DNA of 64,000 bases. Origin: Pseudomonas sp. N040 (GTDB lineage Bacteria > Pseudomonadota > Gammaproteobacteria > Pseudomonadales > Pseudomonadaceae). Where the stretch lies: assembly GCF_015637705.1 (NCBI RefSeq), contig NZ_JADOBE010000006.1:140420-204419 (forward strand). Direction: 5' to 3'. Of the stretch, positions 27,158-36,882 are shown piece after piece. Within the stretch, counting starts at the first letter, position 1. Each line of letters opens with the position of its first letter. A program made the translations under genes and the position numbers. Under the pieces are notes generated by a model, which saw only the letters and a program-made list of their open reading frames with translations, had not been told where the DNA came from and searched no databases.

Positions 27158-28434
27158 TGCGGGTTCTTGTCCGAGGCCATGCGCTCGTCGAGCGCAAACA
27201 GTTCCTGCGCCACGTTCAGCGCATCCAGGCGCCCGGCGGCAGAAAATTTCTTCAATTGCACACTGGGGGCATGCATCAGCTTGTTGGTCAGCCCGCGCGC
27301 CAACTGGGCCAGCACTTCATCGGCAGGTGTACCGTTGTTGAGCAGGCGCAAGGCACGCGCCAGTTCTTCATCGCGCAGGTCTTCGGCCTGCTGCCGGCAA
27401 GCCTTGAGCACGTCCACTGCCGCACGCTCGCGCAAGCGCTGCATGAACTCGCCGGCCCCCTGGGCGACCAGTTCCTCGGCGGCATTGGCGGCACTCTGCC
27501 TGCTCTTCAGGTTTTCCTCGATCACCTCGTGCAGATCGTCGACCGAATACAGGTAGACGTCCTCCAGCTCGCCGACTTCCGGCTCGATATCGCGCGGCAC
27601 CGCAATATCGACCATGAAGATCGGCTTGTGCCGGCGCTGCTTGAGCGCGCTTTCCACCGCGCCCTTGCCGAGAATCGGCAGCTGGCTGGCGGTCGAGCTG
27701 ATGACGATGTCGCTGTTGACCAGCTCCTGCGGGATATCCGCCAGCAGCACCGCATGCGCGCCGAACTGCTCGGCCAGCAGGCTGGCGCGCTCCAGCGTCC
27801 GGTTGGCCACCACAATGCGCTTGATGCCCTGCTCATGCAGATGGCGGGCAACCAGCGTGATGGTTTCGCCGGCGCCGATCAGCAGCGCCTGACTACGTTG
27901 CAAGTCAGTGAAAATCTGCTTGGCCAGGCTCACTGCGGCAAAGGCCACGGAAACCGGATTCTCGCCAATCGCGGTATCGGTGCGGACACTTTTCGCCGTA
28001 CTGAAGGTGGCCTGGAACAACCGGCCCAGCAGCGGACCCAAGGTGCCGGCCTCGCGCGCCACGGCAAACGCCGACTTCATCTGCCCGAGAATCTGCGGCT
28101 CGCCCAGCACCATCGAATCGAGTCCGGAGGCAACCCGCATCATGTGCTGCACGGCGGCTTCATCGGCATGCACATAGGCACTGTCGCGCAGTTCGGCCAG
28201 GCTGAGCCGGTGATATTCCGCCAGCCAGCACAGCACTTCATCGCTGTCGAGCGTTTCCTGCTCGAGATACAGCTCGCTGCGGTTGCAGGTGGAAAGGATC
28301 GCCGCCTCGCGGCAGCCGGTGACCCTGCACAACTGCCGCAACGCCTCAACCTGCAGCTCGGGGGTGAACGCCACGCGCTCGCGCACCGCTACCGATGCGG
28401 TCTTGTGGTTGATGCCTAGCGCCAGGAAAGCCAT
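27154..28434 (-). CDS. hemA: Glutamyl-tRNA reductase
   Basis: The 426-residue enzyme has the conserved [10 protein letters not shown] start, the catalytic Cys50 in [12 protein letters not shown], the [14 protein letters not shown] tRNA-binding block, an NADPH-binding [14 protein letters not shown] Rossmann motif, and a C-terminal helical dimerisation domain. It makes glutamate-1-semialdehyde, the first committed tetrapyrrole step. It heads the operon to murI and is divergent from the TPR lipoprotein gene across 160 bp. Confidence 0.97.
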   Translation of the reverse strand: MAFLALGINHKTASVAVRERVAFTPELQVEALRQLCRVTGCREAAILSTCNRSELYLEQETLDSDEVLCWLAEYHRLSLAELRDSAYVHADEAAVQHMMRVASGLDSMVLGEPQILGQMKSAFAVAREAGTLGPLLGRLFQATFSTAKSVRTDTAIGENPVSVAFAAVSLAKQIFTDLQRSQALLIGAGETITLVARHLHEQGIKRIVVANRTLERASLLAEQFGAHAVLLADIPQELVNSDIVISSTASQLPILGKGAVESALKQRRHKPIFMVDIAVPRDIEPEVGELEDVYLYSVDDLHEVIEENLKSRQSAANAAEELVAQGAGEFMQRLRERAAVDVLKACRQQAEDLRDEELARALRLLNNGTPADEVLAQLARGLTNKLMHAPSVQLKKFSAAGRLDALNVAQELFALDERMASDKNPQ

Positions 28435-28595
28435 GCAGAATCGCTGGGGTAATGGAAAGCGGGCAATTGTCCTACGTCACCCGGTACAGGACAACCACCA
28501 AAGCGGCAACCGTTGCTCGCAGCGCCGTACGCTTGGCCGCGGGCTTGTGTCATCATGTACGGCAATTGCAGGTCAGCCCTCCTTAATGCCTCCCC

Positions 28596-30323
28596 ATGAA
28601 TAGATTTTTCGCCTTTTCCGCCTTCCTCGCGCTGCTCGGCGGCTGCCAGAGCAGCGCAAGCCTGCCGCCAGCGCCACCGCCCCCCGCAGAGCAAGCCAGG
28701 CAGTTACCCGCGGAAAAGCCGGCGCCAGCCGCTTCCTTTACCCAGGAAACCTTGTTCGCCCTGCTGGCTGCGGAAATCGCCGGGCAGCGCGATCACTACG
28801 ATATTGCCCTGCAGAACTACAGCGCCGAGGCGCAAGCCACGCGCGACCCGGGCGTCGCCGAGCGCGCCTACCGGATTGCCGAGTACCTCAACGAACAACC
28901 TGCCAGCCTGGAGAACGCGCTGCTCTGGGCACAAGTCGCGCCGGACAACATTGATGCGCAACGCGCCGCTGCCATCCAGCTGGCCCGGGCGGGCCGCTAC
29001 GATGAATCCATGAACCACATGGAGCGGGTTCTGCAGGGCCAGGGCAACACGCATTTCGATTTTCTCGCCCTCTCCGCCTCCGAGTCCGATGCGCAAACCC
29101 GTGCCGGGCTGCTGCAGAGCTTCGACCGCCTGCTGGCGAAAAACCCCGGGAATGGCCAGCTGCTGTTTGGCAAGGCGCTGCTGCTGCAGCAGGACAACCA
29201 GACCGAAGCCGCACTGGAACTGCTGGAGGACCAGCCTGCCAGCAGCGAGGAAATCTCCCCGCTGCTGCTGCGCGTGAAACTGTTGGAAAGCCTTGGGCGT
29301 GGCGAAGAAGCCCTGCCGCTGCTGGAGGATGCGCTTGAGGAGCATCCGCAAGACCCGCGCCTGCGCCTGGCCTATGCACGCCTGCTGGTGGAGCAGGGAC
29401 AACTAGAAGCGGCGCGTGCGGAATTCACCATCCTGCTGCAGCAAAACCCGGAAGACGATGATCTGCGCCTGTCCCTGGCCCTGGTCAGCATGGAAGCCGA
29501 GGCCTGGAACGAAGCCCAGGCCTACCTGCGCGACCTGATTGATCGCGACAGCCACGTCGACATTGCCCACTTCAATCTCGGCCTGATTCACGAGCAGCTC
29601 AACGACAACGAGGGCGCCCTGATCGAGTATTCGCTGGTCGGGCCGGGAAATGAGTTTCTGCCCGCGCAGGCCCAGCAAACCGCCATCCTGTTGCGCGAAA
29701 AACGCACCAGCGACGCCCGCGAACGACTCGCCAAAGCCCGGCTCAGCCAGCCGGACTATGCCGTCCAGCTGTACATGCTGGAAGTCGAAAGCCTCGCCGA
29801 GGCACAGCACACCGAGCTCGCCTGGCAAACCATCCAGCACGCCCTGCAGGAGTTCCCCGGCGACCCGAACCTGCTCTACACCCGCGCCATGCTTGCCGAG
29901 CAGCGCAATGACCTGGGCCAGATGGAGCGCGACCTGCGCCAGGTGATCAAGGCCGAACCAGACAACGCCATGGCCCTCAACGCGCTTGGTTATACGCTGG
30001 CCGACCGCACCACGCGCTACGCCGAGGCACAGGCACTGATCGAGCGCGCCCACCAGCTCAAGCCGGAGGATCCGGCGATCCTCGACAGCCTTGGCTGGGT
30101 CTATTACCGCACCGGCAACCTGGCCCAGGCGGAAAGCTATCTGCGCCAAGCCTGGCAACGCTTTCCCGACGCAGAAATTGCCGCGCACCTGGGTGAAGTG
30201 CTATGGGCCCAGGGCAACCAGGCCGAGGCCCGCGAGGTGTGGGCCGCGGCCTACCAGCAGCAACCCGACAACAGCATCCTGCGCAGCACCCTGCAGCGCC
30301 TGACCGGCAGCGAGAGCCCCTGA
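28596..30323 (+). CDS. Tetratricopeptide-repeat lipoprotein
   Basis: The 575-residue protein has lipobox LLGGC (Cys about 17), a Pro-rich linker (about 20-45), and then a series of 34-residue TPR helices, with clear units such as NALGYTLADRTTRYAEAQAL and LDSLGWVYYRTGNLAQAESYL in the C-terminal third. It is probably an inner- or outer-membrane-tethered scaffold. In P. aeruginosa the equivalent (PA4667, from memory) precedes lolB. The four-gene run with lolB and ispE is tightly spaced. Specific partners are unknown. Confidence 0.88.
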   Translation: MNRFFAFSAFLALLGGCQSSASLPPAPPPPAEQARQLPAEKPAPAASFTQETLFALLAAEIAGQRDHYDIALQNYSAEAQATRDPGVAERAYRIAEYLNEQPASLENALLWAQVAPDNIDAQRAAAIQLARAGRYDESMNHMERVLQGQGNTHFDFLALSASESDAQTRAGLLQSFDRLLAKNPGNGQLLFGKALLLQQDNQTEAALELLEDQPASSEEISPLLLRVKLLESLGRGEEALPLLEDALEEHPQDPRLRLAYARLLVEQGQLEAARAEFTILLQQNPEDDDLRLSLALVSMEAEAWNEAQAYLRDLIDRDSHVDIAHFNLGLIHEQLNDNEGALIEYSLVGPGNEFLPAQAQQTAILLREKRTSDARERLAKARLSQPDYAVQLYMLEVESLAEAQHTELAWQTIQHALQEFPGDPNLLYTRAMLAEQRNDLGQMERDLRQVIKAEPDNAMALNALGYTLADRTTRYAEAQALIERAHQLKPEDPAILDSLGWVYYRTGNLAQAESYLRQAWQRFPDAEIAAHLGEVLWAQGNQAEAREVWAAAYQQQPDNSILRSTLQRLTGSESP

Positions 30324-30326
30324 TCC

Positions 30327-30944
30327 ATGCAACTGCGCACCCTGCTCCTGGCCAGCACCTTTCTCCTGCTCGGTGGCTGCGCCGGCCTGACCAGCCAGGA
30401 ATCCATCCGTGGCCAGGGCGACCCTGCCGCCTGGGAAGCACACAAGCAGCAGGTGCAGCACATCGATGGCTGGCAGATCAATGGCAAGATCGGCATCCGC
30501 GCGCCCCGCGACTCCGGCAGCGCCACCCTGTTCTGGCTGCAGCGCCAGGACTATTTCGATATTCGCCTGGCCGGCCCTCTCGCCGTCGGCTCGGCCCGCC
30601 TCAGCGGCCGCAGCAATGATGTGGTACTGGATCTGTCCGCCGAGGGGCGCTTTCACTCCAATTCAGCCGAAGACCTGCTGGAAAAGGGCCTGGGCTGGCG
30701 ACTGCCCGTGTCACAGCTGTTCTGGTGGGTTCGTGGCCTGCCGGGCCCGGACAGCCAGAGCGAAGTGACTCTCGACCGCGACAGCCGCCTGAATCAGCTG
30801 CAGCAGGACGGCTGGCAGATCCAGTACCTGAGCTATATCGAGCAGGATGGCTACACGCTGCCGGAGCGAATCAAGCTCAAGGGCCACGACCTGCAGGTGA
30901 CTCTGGTGATCAAGGACTGGCAGCCCCGGCAGCTGGGCCGGTAA
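30327..30944 (+). CDS. lolB: Outer-membrane lipoprotein receptor LolB
   Basis: The 205-residue lipoprotein (LLLGGC) has the [20 protein letters not shown] and [15 protein letters not shown] blocks and the hydrophobic loop ([10 protein letters not shown]) that inserts lipoproteins into the outer membrane. It takes lipoproteins from LolA. It starts four bases after the TPR gene and is followed by ispE, as in other Pseudomonas. Confidence 0.93.
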   Translation: MQLRTLLLASTFLLLGGCAGLTSQESIRGQGDPAAWEAHKQQVQHIDGWQINGKIGIRAPRDSGSATLFWLQRQDYFDIRLAGPLAVGSARLSGRSNDVVLDLSAEGRFHSNSAEDLLEKGLGWRLPVSQLFWWVRGLPGPDSQSEVTLDRDSRLNQLQQDGWQIQYLSYIEQDGYTLPERIKLKGHDLQVTLVIKDWQPRQLGR

Positions 30945-30962
30945 CCCGCGGAGCAGCCAGGG

Positions 30963-31844
30963 ATGCCTGAACACAACACACCGACCAGCAACATGGGCGC
31001 GGCACAACTGGTGCTGCCGGCACCGGCCAAGCTCAACCTGATGCTGCACATCCTCGGTCGGCGCGCCGATGGCTACCACGAGCTGCAGACCCTCTTCCAG
31101 TTCGTCGACCATGCGGATCAGCTGGGCTTCGCCGTACGCCAGGATGGCCAGATTCGCCTGCATGGCGCGATCAGCGGCGTTGCGCATGACCGCAACCTGA
31201 TCGTGCGTGCCGCGCGCAGCCTGCAGCAAGCCAGCAACTGCGCGCTGGGTGCCGATATCTGGCTGGACAAGCAGCTGCCCATGGGTGGCGGGCTGGGCGG
31301 CGGCAGTTCCGATGCCGCCACCACCCTGCTCGGCCTGAATCATCTCTGGCAGCTGGCCTGGAGCGAAGAGCGCCTGGCCGCGCTCGGACTGGCCCTGGGC
31401 GCCGATGTCCCGGTGTTCGTGCGCGGCCATGCCGCCTTTGCCGAAGGCGTGGGGGAAAAGCTGCAGCCGGTAAACTTGCCGGAGCCGTGGTTCCTGGTCT
31501 GCATACCGGCGACCGAGGTCAGCACCGCCGAAGTATTCGCCGCGCCAGAGTTGACACGCAATACGCCGCCAATTAAAGTGGCCGCCGTTCTCGAGCAGGG
31601 CGGTCGAAATGACTGTCAGCCGGTGGTCGAGGAGCGCTACCCAGCTGTACGTAACGCTCTGATCTTGCTGAATAAATTTGTTCCAGCAAAACTCACCGGA
31701 ACTGGGTGTTGCGTGTTTGGGTCCTTCCCAAGCAAGGCCGAAGCTGATAAAGTCGCGGCCCAACTTCCAGCCACACTGCCAAGTTTCGTGGCAAAAGGCA
31801 GCAACATCTCGATGTTGCACCGGACACTGCAGAACTTGTCCTGA
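30963..31844 (+). CDS. ispE: 4-(Cytidine 5'-diphospho)-2-C-methyl-D-erythritol kinase
   Basis: The 293-residue GHMP kinase has the [24 protein letters not shown]-terminal block, the ATP-binding [12 protein letters not shown] loop, and a C-terminal GTGCCVFG motif. It phosphorylates CDP-methylerythritol in the MEP isoprenoid pathway. It follows lolB by 18 bases and is followed by tRNA-Gln and prs. The last 100 codons are A+T-richer than the rest. Confidence 0.95.
   Translation: MPEHNTPTSNMGAAQLVLPAPAKLNLMLHILGRRADGYHELQTLFQFVDHADQLGFAVRQDGQIRLHGAISGVAHDRNLIVRAARSLQQASNCALGADIWLDKQLPMGGGLGGGSSDAATTLLGLNHLWQLAWSEERLAALGLALGADVPVFVRGHAAFAEGVGEKLQPVNLPEPWFLVCIPATEVSTAEVFAAPELTRNTPPIKVAAVLEQGGRNDCQPVVEERYPAVRNALILLNKFVPAKLTGTGCCVFGSFPSKAEADKVAAQLPATLPSFVAKGSNISMLHRTLQNLS
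31551..31579 (+). promoter_or_regulatory. Candidate sigma-70 promoter inside ispE
   Basis: TTGACA at 31551-31556 and TAAAGT at 31574-31579 are 17 bases apart. It lies about 300 bases upstream of tRNA-Gln in the A+T-richer end of ispE, so it could drive the tRNA or prs. It is within coding sequence and untested. Confidence 0.3.
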
Positions 31845-31875
31845 GAAGCGGATGCACAGCATCCATACACGTTAC

Positions 31876-31950
31876 AGGGGCGTCGCCAAGCGGTAAGGCA
31901 CCAGGTTTTGATCCTGGCATGCGTTGGTTCGAATCCAGCCGCCCCTGCCA
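31876..31950 (+). tRNA. tRNA-Gln (anticodon TTG)
   Basis: A full cloverleaf is visible: acceptor arm AGGGGCG paired with CGCCCCT, D-arm with GCGGTAAGGC, anticodon stem CAGG/CCTG with anticodon TTG for CAA, T-arm GTTGG..TTCGAATCCAGC, discriminator G and encoded CCA at the end. Located between ispE and prs. Confidence 0.95.
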
Positions 31951-32029
31951 TATTCCAAGAAGTTGTTGCAGCGTAGTTCCGACAACTTCCTGATGCATCA
32001 GGTCAAACCCAAGCCGGCAGGTACTTCAC

Positions 32030-32971
32030 GTGTCCAAGATGATGGTCTTTACGGGGAACGCCAACCCCGATCTGGCTCGACGTGTTGTACGTCAACTGCA
32101 CATCCCGCTGGGCGAAGCCTCCGTCGGCAAGTTCTCCGATGGCGAAATCAGCATCGAAATCAACGAGAACGTGCGCGGCAAGGACGTGTTCCTGATCCAG
32201 CCGACCTGCGCGCCGACCAACGACAACCTGATGGAACTGGTGGTGCTGGCCGATGCCTTCCGCCGCTCCTCGGCCAGTCGTATCACTGCAGTGATCCCCT
32301 ACTTCGGCTATGCCCGCCAAGACCGCCGTCCGCGTTCGGCCCGGGTAGCGATCAGCGCGAAAGTAGTTGCCGACATGCTCACCGTGGTGGGCATTGATCG
32401 CGTTCTGACGGTTGACCTGCACGCCGACCAGATCCAGGGCTTCTTCGACATCCCGGTAGACAACATCTACGGCTCGCCGGTATTGATTGACGACATCATC
32501 GAGCAACGCTTCGACAACCTGATGATTGTCTCCCCGGACATCGGCGGCGTGGTTCGCGCCCGTGCCGTGGCCAAGACCCTCGGCGTCGACCTGGCGATCA
32601 TCGACAAGCGTCGGCCCAAGGCCAACCAGTCCGAAGTGATGCACATCATCGGCGACGTCGAAGGCCGCACCTGCATCCTGGTCGACGACATGGTCGATAC
32701 CGCCGGCACCCTGTGCCACGCCGCCAAGGCGCTGAAAGCACATGGCGCGGCAAAAGTCTTCGCCTACTGCACCCACCCGGTGCTGTCCGGCCGTGCCATC
32801 GAGAACATTGAAAACTCCGCACTGGACGAACTGGTGGTGACCAACACCATTCCCCTGTCCGCTGCGGCCCAGGCTTGCAGCCGTATCCGCCAGCTGGATA
32901 TCGGCCCGATTGTCGCTGAGGCGGTACGCCGCATCAGCAATGAAGAATCGATCAGTGCGATGTTCCGCTAA
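32030..32971 (+). CDS. prs: Ribose-phosphate pyrophosphokinase
   Basis: GTG start at 32030 gives the family N-terminus [16 protein letters not shown]. The 313-residue protein has the [30 protein letters not shown] flexible loop and the [15 protein letters not shown] loop. It makes PRPP from ribose 5-phosphate and ATP for nucleotide, His and Trp synthesis. A terminator follows, so prs is cotranscribed with the upstream genes or driven by an unseen leader promoter. Confidence 0.97.
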   Translation: MSKMMVFTGNANPDLARRVVRQLHIPLGEASVGKFSDGEISIEINENVRGKDVFLIQPTCAPTNDNLMELVVLADAFRRSSASRITAVIPYFGYARQDRRPRSARVAISAKVVADMLTVVGIDRVLTVDLHADQIQGFFDIPVDNIYGSPVLIDDIIEQRFDNLMIVSPDIGGVVRARAVAKTLGVDLAIIDKRRPKANQSEVMHIIGDVEGRTCILVDDMVDTAGTLCHAAKALKAHGAAKVFAYCTHPVLSGRAIENIENSALDELVVTNTIPLSAAAQACSRIRQLDIGPIVAEAVRRISNEESISAMFR

Positions 32972-32996
32972 GCGCGGACGTCCCTGAACGACATGT

Positions 32997-33020
32997 GCCC
33001 CGCCGAGTGCGGGGCTTTTT
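32997..33020 (+). terminator. Rho-independent terminator after prs
   Basis: GCCCCGC pairs with GCGGGGC around a CGAGT loop, followed by TTTTT. Confidence 0.92.
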
Positions 33021-33083
33021 GCCCAACCGTCCGGATGCTGGTCGCAAGCATGAAGGACGGTTTGGTTATTGTGGAGAACTGAA

Positions 33084-33683
33084 ATGACTGAATTTGCCCT
33101 GAATGCCGAAGTGCGTTCCGACCTGGGGAAAGGTGCGAGCCGCCGCCTGCGTCGTAACGCCGCCCTGGTTCCTGCCGTGATTTACGGTGGCGAAGCTGCC
33201 CCCGTATCGATCAGCATCCTGGCCAAAGACCTGGCCAAAATGCTCGAGAACGAAGCTGCCTTCAGCCATGTCCTGGCCCTGAATGTTGCCGGTGCTACCG
33301 AGAGCGTGCTGATCAAAGCCCTGCAGCGTCATCCCGCCAAAGGCTTCGTCCTGCACGCCGACTTCATTCGCGTCCAGGCCGATCACAAGCTGACCGCCCA
33401 CGTTCCGCTGCACTTCATCAACCAGGAAACCTCGGTTGGCGTGAAGCAGCAAGGCGGTGAAGTGTCCCACACTGCCGTTGAAGTCGAAGTTTCCTGCCTG
33501 CCGAAAGACCTGCCGGAATTCCTCGAAGTCGACCTGGCGGCTGTTGAAGTCGGCCAGATCCTGCACCTCTCCGACCTCAAGCTACCGGCTGGCGTGCAAC
33601 TGGTTGCCCTGGCTCATGGCAACGACCTGCCCGTCGCCAACATTCACGCTCCGCGCGTGAAAGACGAAGCGGCTGCCGAGTAA
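33084..33683 (+). CDS. rplY: 50S ribosomal protein L25/general stress protein Ctc
   Basis: ATG at 33084, with GGAG upstream, gives 199 residues; an upstream in-frame start adds five residues. Residues about 1-95 are the 5S rRNA-binding L25 domain ([15 protein letters not shown]) and the rest is the C-terminal TL5/Ctc beta domain. It binds 5S rRNA in the 50S subunit. It begins a short run with pth and ychF. Confidence 0.95.
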   Translation: MTEFALNAEVRSDLGKGASRRLRRNAALVPAVIYGGEAAPVSISILAKDLAKMLENEAAFSHVLALNVAGATESVLIKALQRHPAKGFVLHADFIRVQADHKLTAHVPLHFINQETSVGVKQQGGEVSHTAVEVEVSCLPKDLPEFLEVDLAAVEVGQILHLSDLKLPAGVQLVALAHGNDLPVANIHAPRVKDEAAAE

Positions 33684-33714
33684 TACTCGTCAAGCCTGAC
33701 CGAGGGCTCCTGTC

Positions 33715-34305
33715 GTGACTGCCGTTCAACTGATCGTTGGCCTGGGAAATCCAGGCGCCGAATACGACCAGACCCGGCATAACGCAGGGGCCCTTTTCGT
33801 TGAGCGCCTGGCCGCCCAACAGAACGTCAGCCTCAGCCCGGATCGCAAGTATTTCGGCCTGTGTGGCAAGTTCAGCCATCAGGGTCGCGACGTTCGCCTG
33901 CTGATTCCCACCACCTACATGAACCGCAGCGGCCAGGCCGTGGCGGCACTGGCCAATTTCTTCCGGATCAGCCCGGACGCGATTCTGGTGGCGCACGACG
34001 AACTCGACATGCCGCCTGGCGTCGCCAAGCTCAAACAGGGCGGCGGGCACGGCGGGCATAACGGACTGCGCGACATCATTGCCCAACTGGGCAACCAGAA
34101 CAGTTTTTACCGCCTGCGGCTTGGCATCGGCCACCCCGGACACAGCACCCAGGTTTCCGGCTATGTCCTCGGTCGCGCGCCGCGCGGCGAGCAGGAACTG
34201 CTGGACGCCAGCATCGACCTGGCCCTGGGCGTACTGCCGGAAATACTGGCGGGCGAATGGACCAAAGCGATGCACAAGCTGCACAGCCAGAAGGCTTCAC
34301 TCTAA
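33715..34305 (+). CDS. pth: Peptidyl-tRNA hydrolase
   Basis: GTG start, 196 residues. The N-terminal [19 protein letters not shown] contains the catalytic His22, followed by [12 protein letters not shown] and HDELDMPPG. It releases peptides from prematurely dropped peptidyl-tRNA. It lies between rplY and ychF. Confidence 0.96.
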   Translation: MTAVQLIVGLGNPGAEYDQTRHNAGALFVERLAAQQNVSLSPDRKYFGLCGKFSHQGRDVRLLIPTTYMNRSGQAVAALANFFRISPDAILVAHDELDMPPGVAKLKQGGGHGGHNGLRDIIAQLGNQNSFYRLRLGIGHPGHSTQVSGYVLGRAPRGEQELLDASIDLALGVLPEILAGEWTKAMHKLHSQKASL

Positions 34306-34339
34306 CTATTCACCGCCTCTAGCGGGCGAGGGACACACC

Positions 34340-35440
34340 ATGGGATTCAACTGCGGCATCGTCGGCCTGCCCAACGTCGGCAAGTCCACCCTGTTCAACG
34401 CCTTGACCAAGTCCGGGATCGCTGCCGAGAACTTTCCGTTCTGCACCATCGAACCCAACACCGGCATCGTGCCGATGCCCGACGCGCGCCTCGCGGCCCT
34501 GGCGGAGATCGTCAAGCCCGAGCGCGTCCTGCCGACCACCATGGAGTTCGTCGACATTGCCGGACTGGTCGCCGGTGCCTCCAAGGGCGAAGGCCTGGGT
34601 AACAAGTTCCTCGCCAACATCCGCGAGACCGATGCGATCGCCCACGTGGTGCGCTGCTTCGAGGACGACAACGTGATTCACGTGTCCAACAGCGTTGACC
34701 CCAAGCGCGACATCGAGATAATTGATCTCGAACTGATCTTCGCCGACCTCGACAGCTGCGAAAAGCAGCTGCAGAAAGTCACCCGCAACGCCAAGGGCGG
34801 CGACAAGGAAGCCGTGGCGCAAAAGGCCCTGCTGGAGCGACTGATCGCCCACTTCACCGAGGCCAAGCCGGCCCGCACCCTGCTGAAAACCATGGGCGAC
34901 GACGAGAAGCAACTGGTGCGCGGTTTCCACCTGCTGACCAGCAAGCCGGTGATGTACATCGCCAACGTCGCCGAGGACGGCTTCGACAACAACCCGCTGC
35001 TCGACATCGTCAACCAGATCGCCGCGGCCGAAGGCGCCCCCGTGGTTCCGGTGTGCAACAAGATCGAGGCGGAAATCGCCGAACTCGACGACGGCGAAGA
35101 GAAGGACATGTTCCTCGAAGCGCTCGGCCTCGAAGAGCCTGGCCTGAACCGCGTGATCCGCGCCGGTTACCAGTTGCTCAACCTGCAGACCTACTTTACC
35201 GCCGGGGTCAAGGAAGTCCGCGCCTGGACCGTCCGCGTCGGCGCCACCGCGCCGCAGGCCGCCGCTGTGATCCACACCGACTTCGAGAAAGGCTTCATCC
35301 GCGCCGAAGTCATCGCCTATGACGACTTCATCCAGTACAAGGGCGAAGCCGGGGCCAAGGAAGCCGGCAAGTGGCGCCTGGAAGGCAAGGACTACATCGT
35401 CAAGGATGGCGACGTGATGCACTTCCGCTTCAACGTCTAA
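34340..35440 (+). CDS. ychF: Redox-regulated ATPase YchF (OLA1-type)
   Basis: ATG at 34340 follows GAGGGAC; 366 residues. The Walker A motif is [14 protein letters not shown], with [16 protein letters not shown] switch II and the C-terminal TGS-like domain with [17 protein letters not shown]. An Obg-family ATPase that binds ribosomes and modulates translation and oxidative stress. A terminator follows directly, then the mobile-element scar begins. Confidence 0.96.
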   Translation: MGFNCGIVGLPNVGKSTLFNALTKSGIAAENFPFCTIEPNTGIVPMPDARLAALAEIVKPERVLPTTMEFVDIAGLVAGASKGEGLGNKFLANIRETDAIAHVVRCFEDDNVIHVSNSVDPKRDIEIIDLELIFADLDSCEKQLQKVTRNAKGGDKEAVAQKALLERLIAHFTEAKPARTLLKTMGDDEKQLVRGFHLLTSKPVMYIANVAEDGFDNNPLLDIVNQIAAAEGAPVVPVCNKIEAEIAELDDGEEKDMFLEALGLEEPGLNRVIRAGYQLLNLQTYFTAGVKEVRAWTVRVGATAPQAAAVIHTDFEKGFIRAEVIAYDDFIQYKGEAGAKEAGKWRLEGKDYIVKDGDVMHFRFNV

Positions 35441-35476
35441 ACAGGACATCGGATTTCGGCGTATTTTACCGGACAC

Positions 35477-35512
35477 AAAACCCCGCATTGTCTTGTACTT
35501 GCGGGGTTTTTT
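35477..35512 (+). terminator. Rho-independent terminator after ychF
   Basis: AAAACCCCGCA pairs with TGCGGGGTTTT around a 13-base loop and is followed by a T-run. It marks the boundary between core genes and the mobile-element scar. Confidence 0.92.
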
Positions 35513-35545
35513 GTTCCTCCTATATCCATCTCCGTCCATTGCCAG

Positions 35546-35608
35546 CCGGGTACTTACCGGGCACGGTACAGGGTATGAAGCCAAAGCCGGGTATCAAAAA
35601 ACCGGGTA
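35546..35608. repeat. CCGGGTA direct repeats upstream of the integrase remnant
   Basis: CCGGGTA occurs at 35546-35552, 35587-35593 and 35602-35608, with a related GGGTATG in between at 35571-35577, all in the same orientation and just before the integrase start. This spacing is like the arm-type sites of a tyrosine integrase, but no core site is seen. Confidence 0.4.
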
Positions 35609-35632
35609 TGTTTCGAATCAGGAGAACAGGCC

Positions 35633-35818
35633 ATGCTGACCGATACCCAATGCCGTACCGCCAAGCCAAAGGATAAGCCCTACAAGCTCACAGACGGCAA
35701 AGGGCTGTATTTGGAGATCAAGCCAAACGGGGTGAAGGCCTGGCGCTACCGCTTCGAGTTGCGTCAAGGCGATGCCGCCAAGGAGAGCACCTTTGAGTTA
35801 GGCGACTACGCAATTGCC
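35633..35818 (+). pseudogene. N-terminal fragment of a P4-type tyrosine integrase
   Basis: ATG at 35633 follows AGGAGAAC and reads about 62 residues of the DUF4102 arm-binding domain (LTDTQCRTAKPKDKPYKLTD then GVKAWRYRFELR and GDYAIAP). The frame then runs into the IS3 remnant near 35818 and stops. The catalytic domain with its Arg-His-Arg-Tyr residues is missing, so it cannot integrate. It is the edge of a lost island inserted after ychF. Confidence 0.88.
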
Positions 35819-36124
35819 CCAAGCGGAGCGGCGACTGGCAGAGCTTCCTGAAAGCCAACAACCTGCTTGGCAGCATGAGTCGGCGTGGTAATTGCCACGA
35901 CAATGCAGTGGCAGAGAGCTTCTTTCAGCTGCTCAAGCGCGAGAGAATCAAGCGAAAGACCTACAGCACACGACAGGACGCTCGGGCGGATGCTTTCGAT
36001 TACATCGAGATGTTCTACAACCCGAAACGACGGCATGGTTTCAATAACCAGCTGTCACCGGTAGAGTTTGAGAAGCGACATTTACTGAGTTTGGAAAGTG
36101 TCTAGGGAATACGGGGCGATTCAG
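35819..36124 (+). mobile_element. Remnant of an IS3-family insertion sequence (right end only)
   Basis: Contains the last part of the transposase gene and the right terminal repeat at about 36096-36124, which ends GGGGCGATTCAG. The left end and orfA are absent; the integrase N-terminus is joined to it. The terminus matches the solo ends at 3392-3576. Confidence 0.8.
35822..36105 (+). pseudogene. C-terminal fragment of an IS3-family transposase (OrfB)
   Basis: In frame from about SGDWQSFLKANN, the peptide continues MSRRGNCHDNAVAESFFQLLKRE, RKTYSTRQDARADAF, and FYNPKRRHGFNNQLSPVEFE, which is the typical end of the rve integrase-core domain of OrfB. The terminal Glu of the DDE triad is probably the AESFFQ glutamate; the first two Asp are missing. 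It has no start of its own. Confidence 0.9.
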
Positions 36125-36246
36125 AGAATCTCTGCTTGCAACCGGGCCTCGAATCCCGGGGATTTCCATATCTATTGAATAGCGCTACTGGTACCGTTAT
36201 GCAGCTTGCAAGATCAATCGGGCGTTCGGTAAGAAGGAGTCTTCAA

Positions 36247-36666
36247 GTGAATAGACACTCCATCACTTTCTTAGGTTTTACAGCTGCGTTGATTTTTGCC
36301 TCTTCCGCAGCGCTAGCTCAAACCACCTGTTCAGCAGACAGTTTCGGCAACACGACTTGCCGGGACAGTAGCGGCAACACAACGCGTGGCAGTACCGACT
36401 CGTTTGGCAACACAACCTGGCGAGATAGTAGCGGTAATACAACTCGGCAAAGTACCGATTCGTTCGGGAACACCACGTTGCGTGACAGCAATGGAAATAC
36501 CACTCGCGGCAATACCGATTCTTTCGGCAACACAACTTGGCGTGATAGCAACGGTAACACCACTCGGCAGAGCACCGACTCGTTCGGAAATACCACCTTG
36601 CGCGATAGCAACGGCAATACCACTCGGTGCAGTGCCGATGCGTTTGGAAACACTACGTGTCGTTAG
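36247..36666 (+). CDS. Secreted protein made of 20-residue DSFGNTT repeats
   Basis: GTG at 36247, with AAGGAG at 36234-36239, gives a 139-residue protein. Signal peptide residues 1-24 end SAALA, with mature start QTTC. Thereafter the chain has a strict period of 20: D-S/A-F-G-N-T-T at residues 31, 51, 71, 91, 111 and 131, each followed about nine residues later by a shorter GNTT. Interior units alternate between a Trp and a Leu after the GNTT. Cysteine pairs (28 and 38; 128 and 138) cap the first and last units. Adjacent repeats differ at many silent sites, so the pattern is maintained by selection. I recognise similar Ser/Thr/Gly/Asn-rich repeat proteins only as hypothetical proteins; a beta-solenoid-like surface protein is inference. 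It sits within the mobile-element scar. Confidence 0.8.
   Translation: MNRHSITFLGFTAALIFASSAALAQTTCSADSFGNTTCRDSSGNTTRGSTDSFGNTTWRDSSGNTTRQSTDSFGNTTLRDSNGNTTRGNTDSFGNTTWRDSNGNTTRQSTDSFGNTTLRDSNGNTTRCSADAFGNTTCR
36328..36663 (+). repeat. 60-bp in-frame tandem repeat (about five and a half units)
   Basis: Each unit encodes the 20-residue DSFGNTT..RDS.GNTTR.. block; every second unit is more alike, giving a 120-bp super-period. There are no conserved spacers, so it is not a CRISPR array. Confidence 0.85.
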
Positions 36667-36882
36667 CATTTCATAAGCTATAAAATTATTTAATTCAAAT
36701 AGTTGCGTGCATTTTTTGATCGCAAACGAATGCCCATCGCTTTGCGGTCGCCATAAATAATTTGGTCAAACGCAATTGCCGGGGGTTGCGGCGAAATTAC
36801 GCTGATTAGATCACGCAAGACTAAATCTAAAAGCCGACGACCGACCTCCAAATACTGGCAACCTACATCTGCGGAGCTCCGA
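36667..36882. other. A+T-rich intergenic stretch in the scar
   Basis: Clearly lower G+C than the core genes. There is no gene or terminator I can support; it may hold the promoter for the truncated frame that follows. Confidence 0.5.

Noticed and set aside
26105-27556. Long plus-strand frame opposite prfA and hemA
   Set aside because: Antisense shadow of two well-supported genes; composition is His/Gln/Arg-rich with no motifs.
36125-36190. tRNA 3' end-like sequence (CGGGCCTCGAATCCCGGG) after the IS end
   Set aside because: The T-loop is not the standard TTCGANTC, and there is no matching acceptor arm or anticodon arm nearby.
36328-36663. Regular 60-bp repeats that could look like a CRISPR array
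   Set aside because: The repeats are contiguous, in frame and encode protein; there are no unique spacers of similar length and no cas genes.
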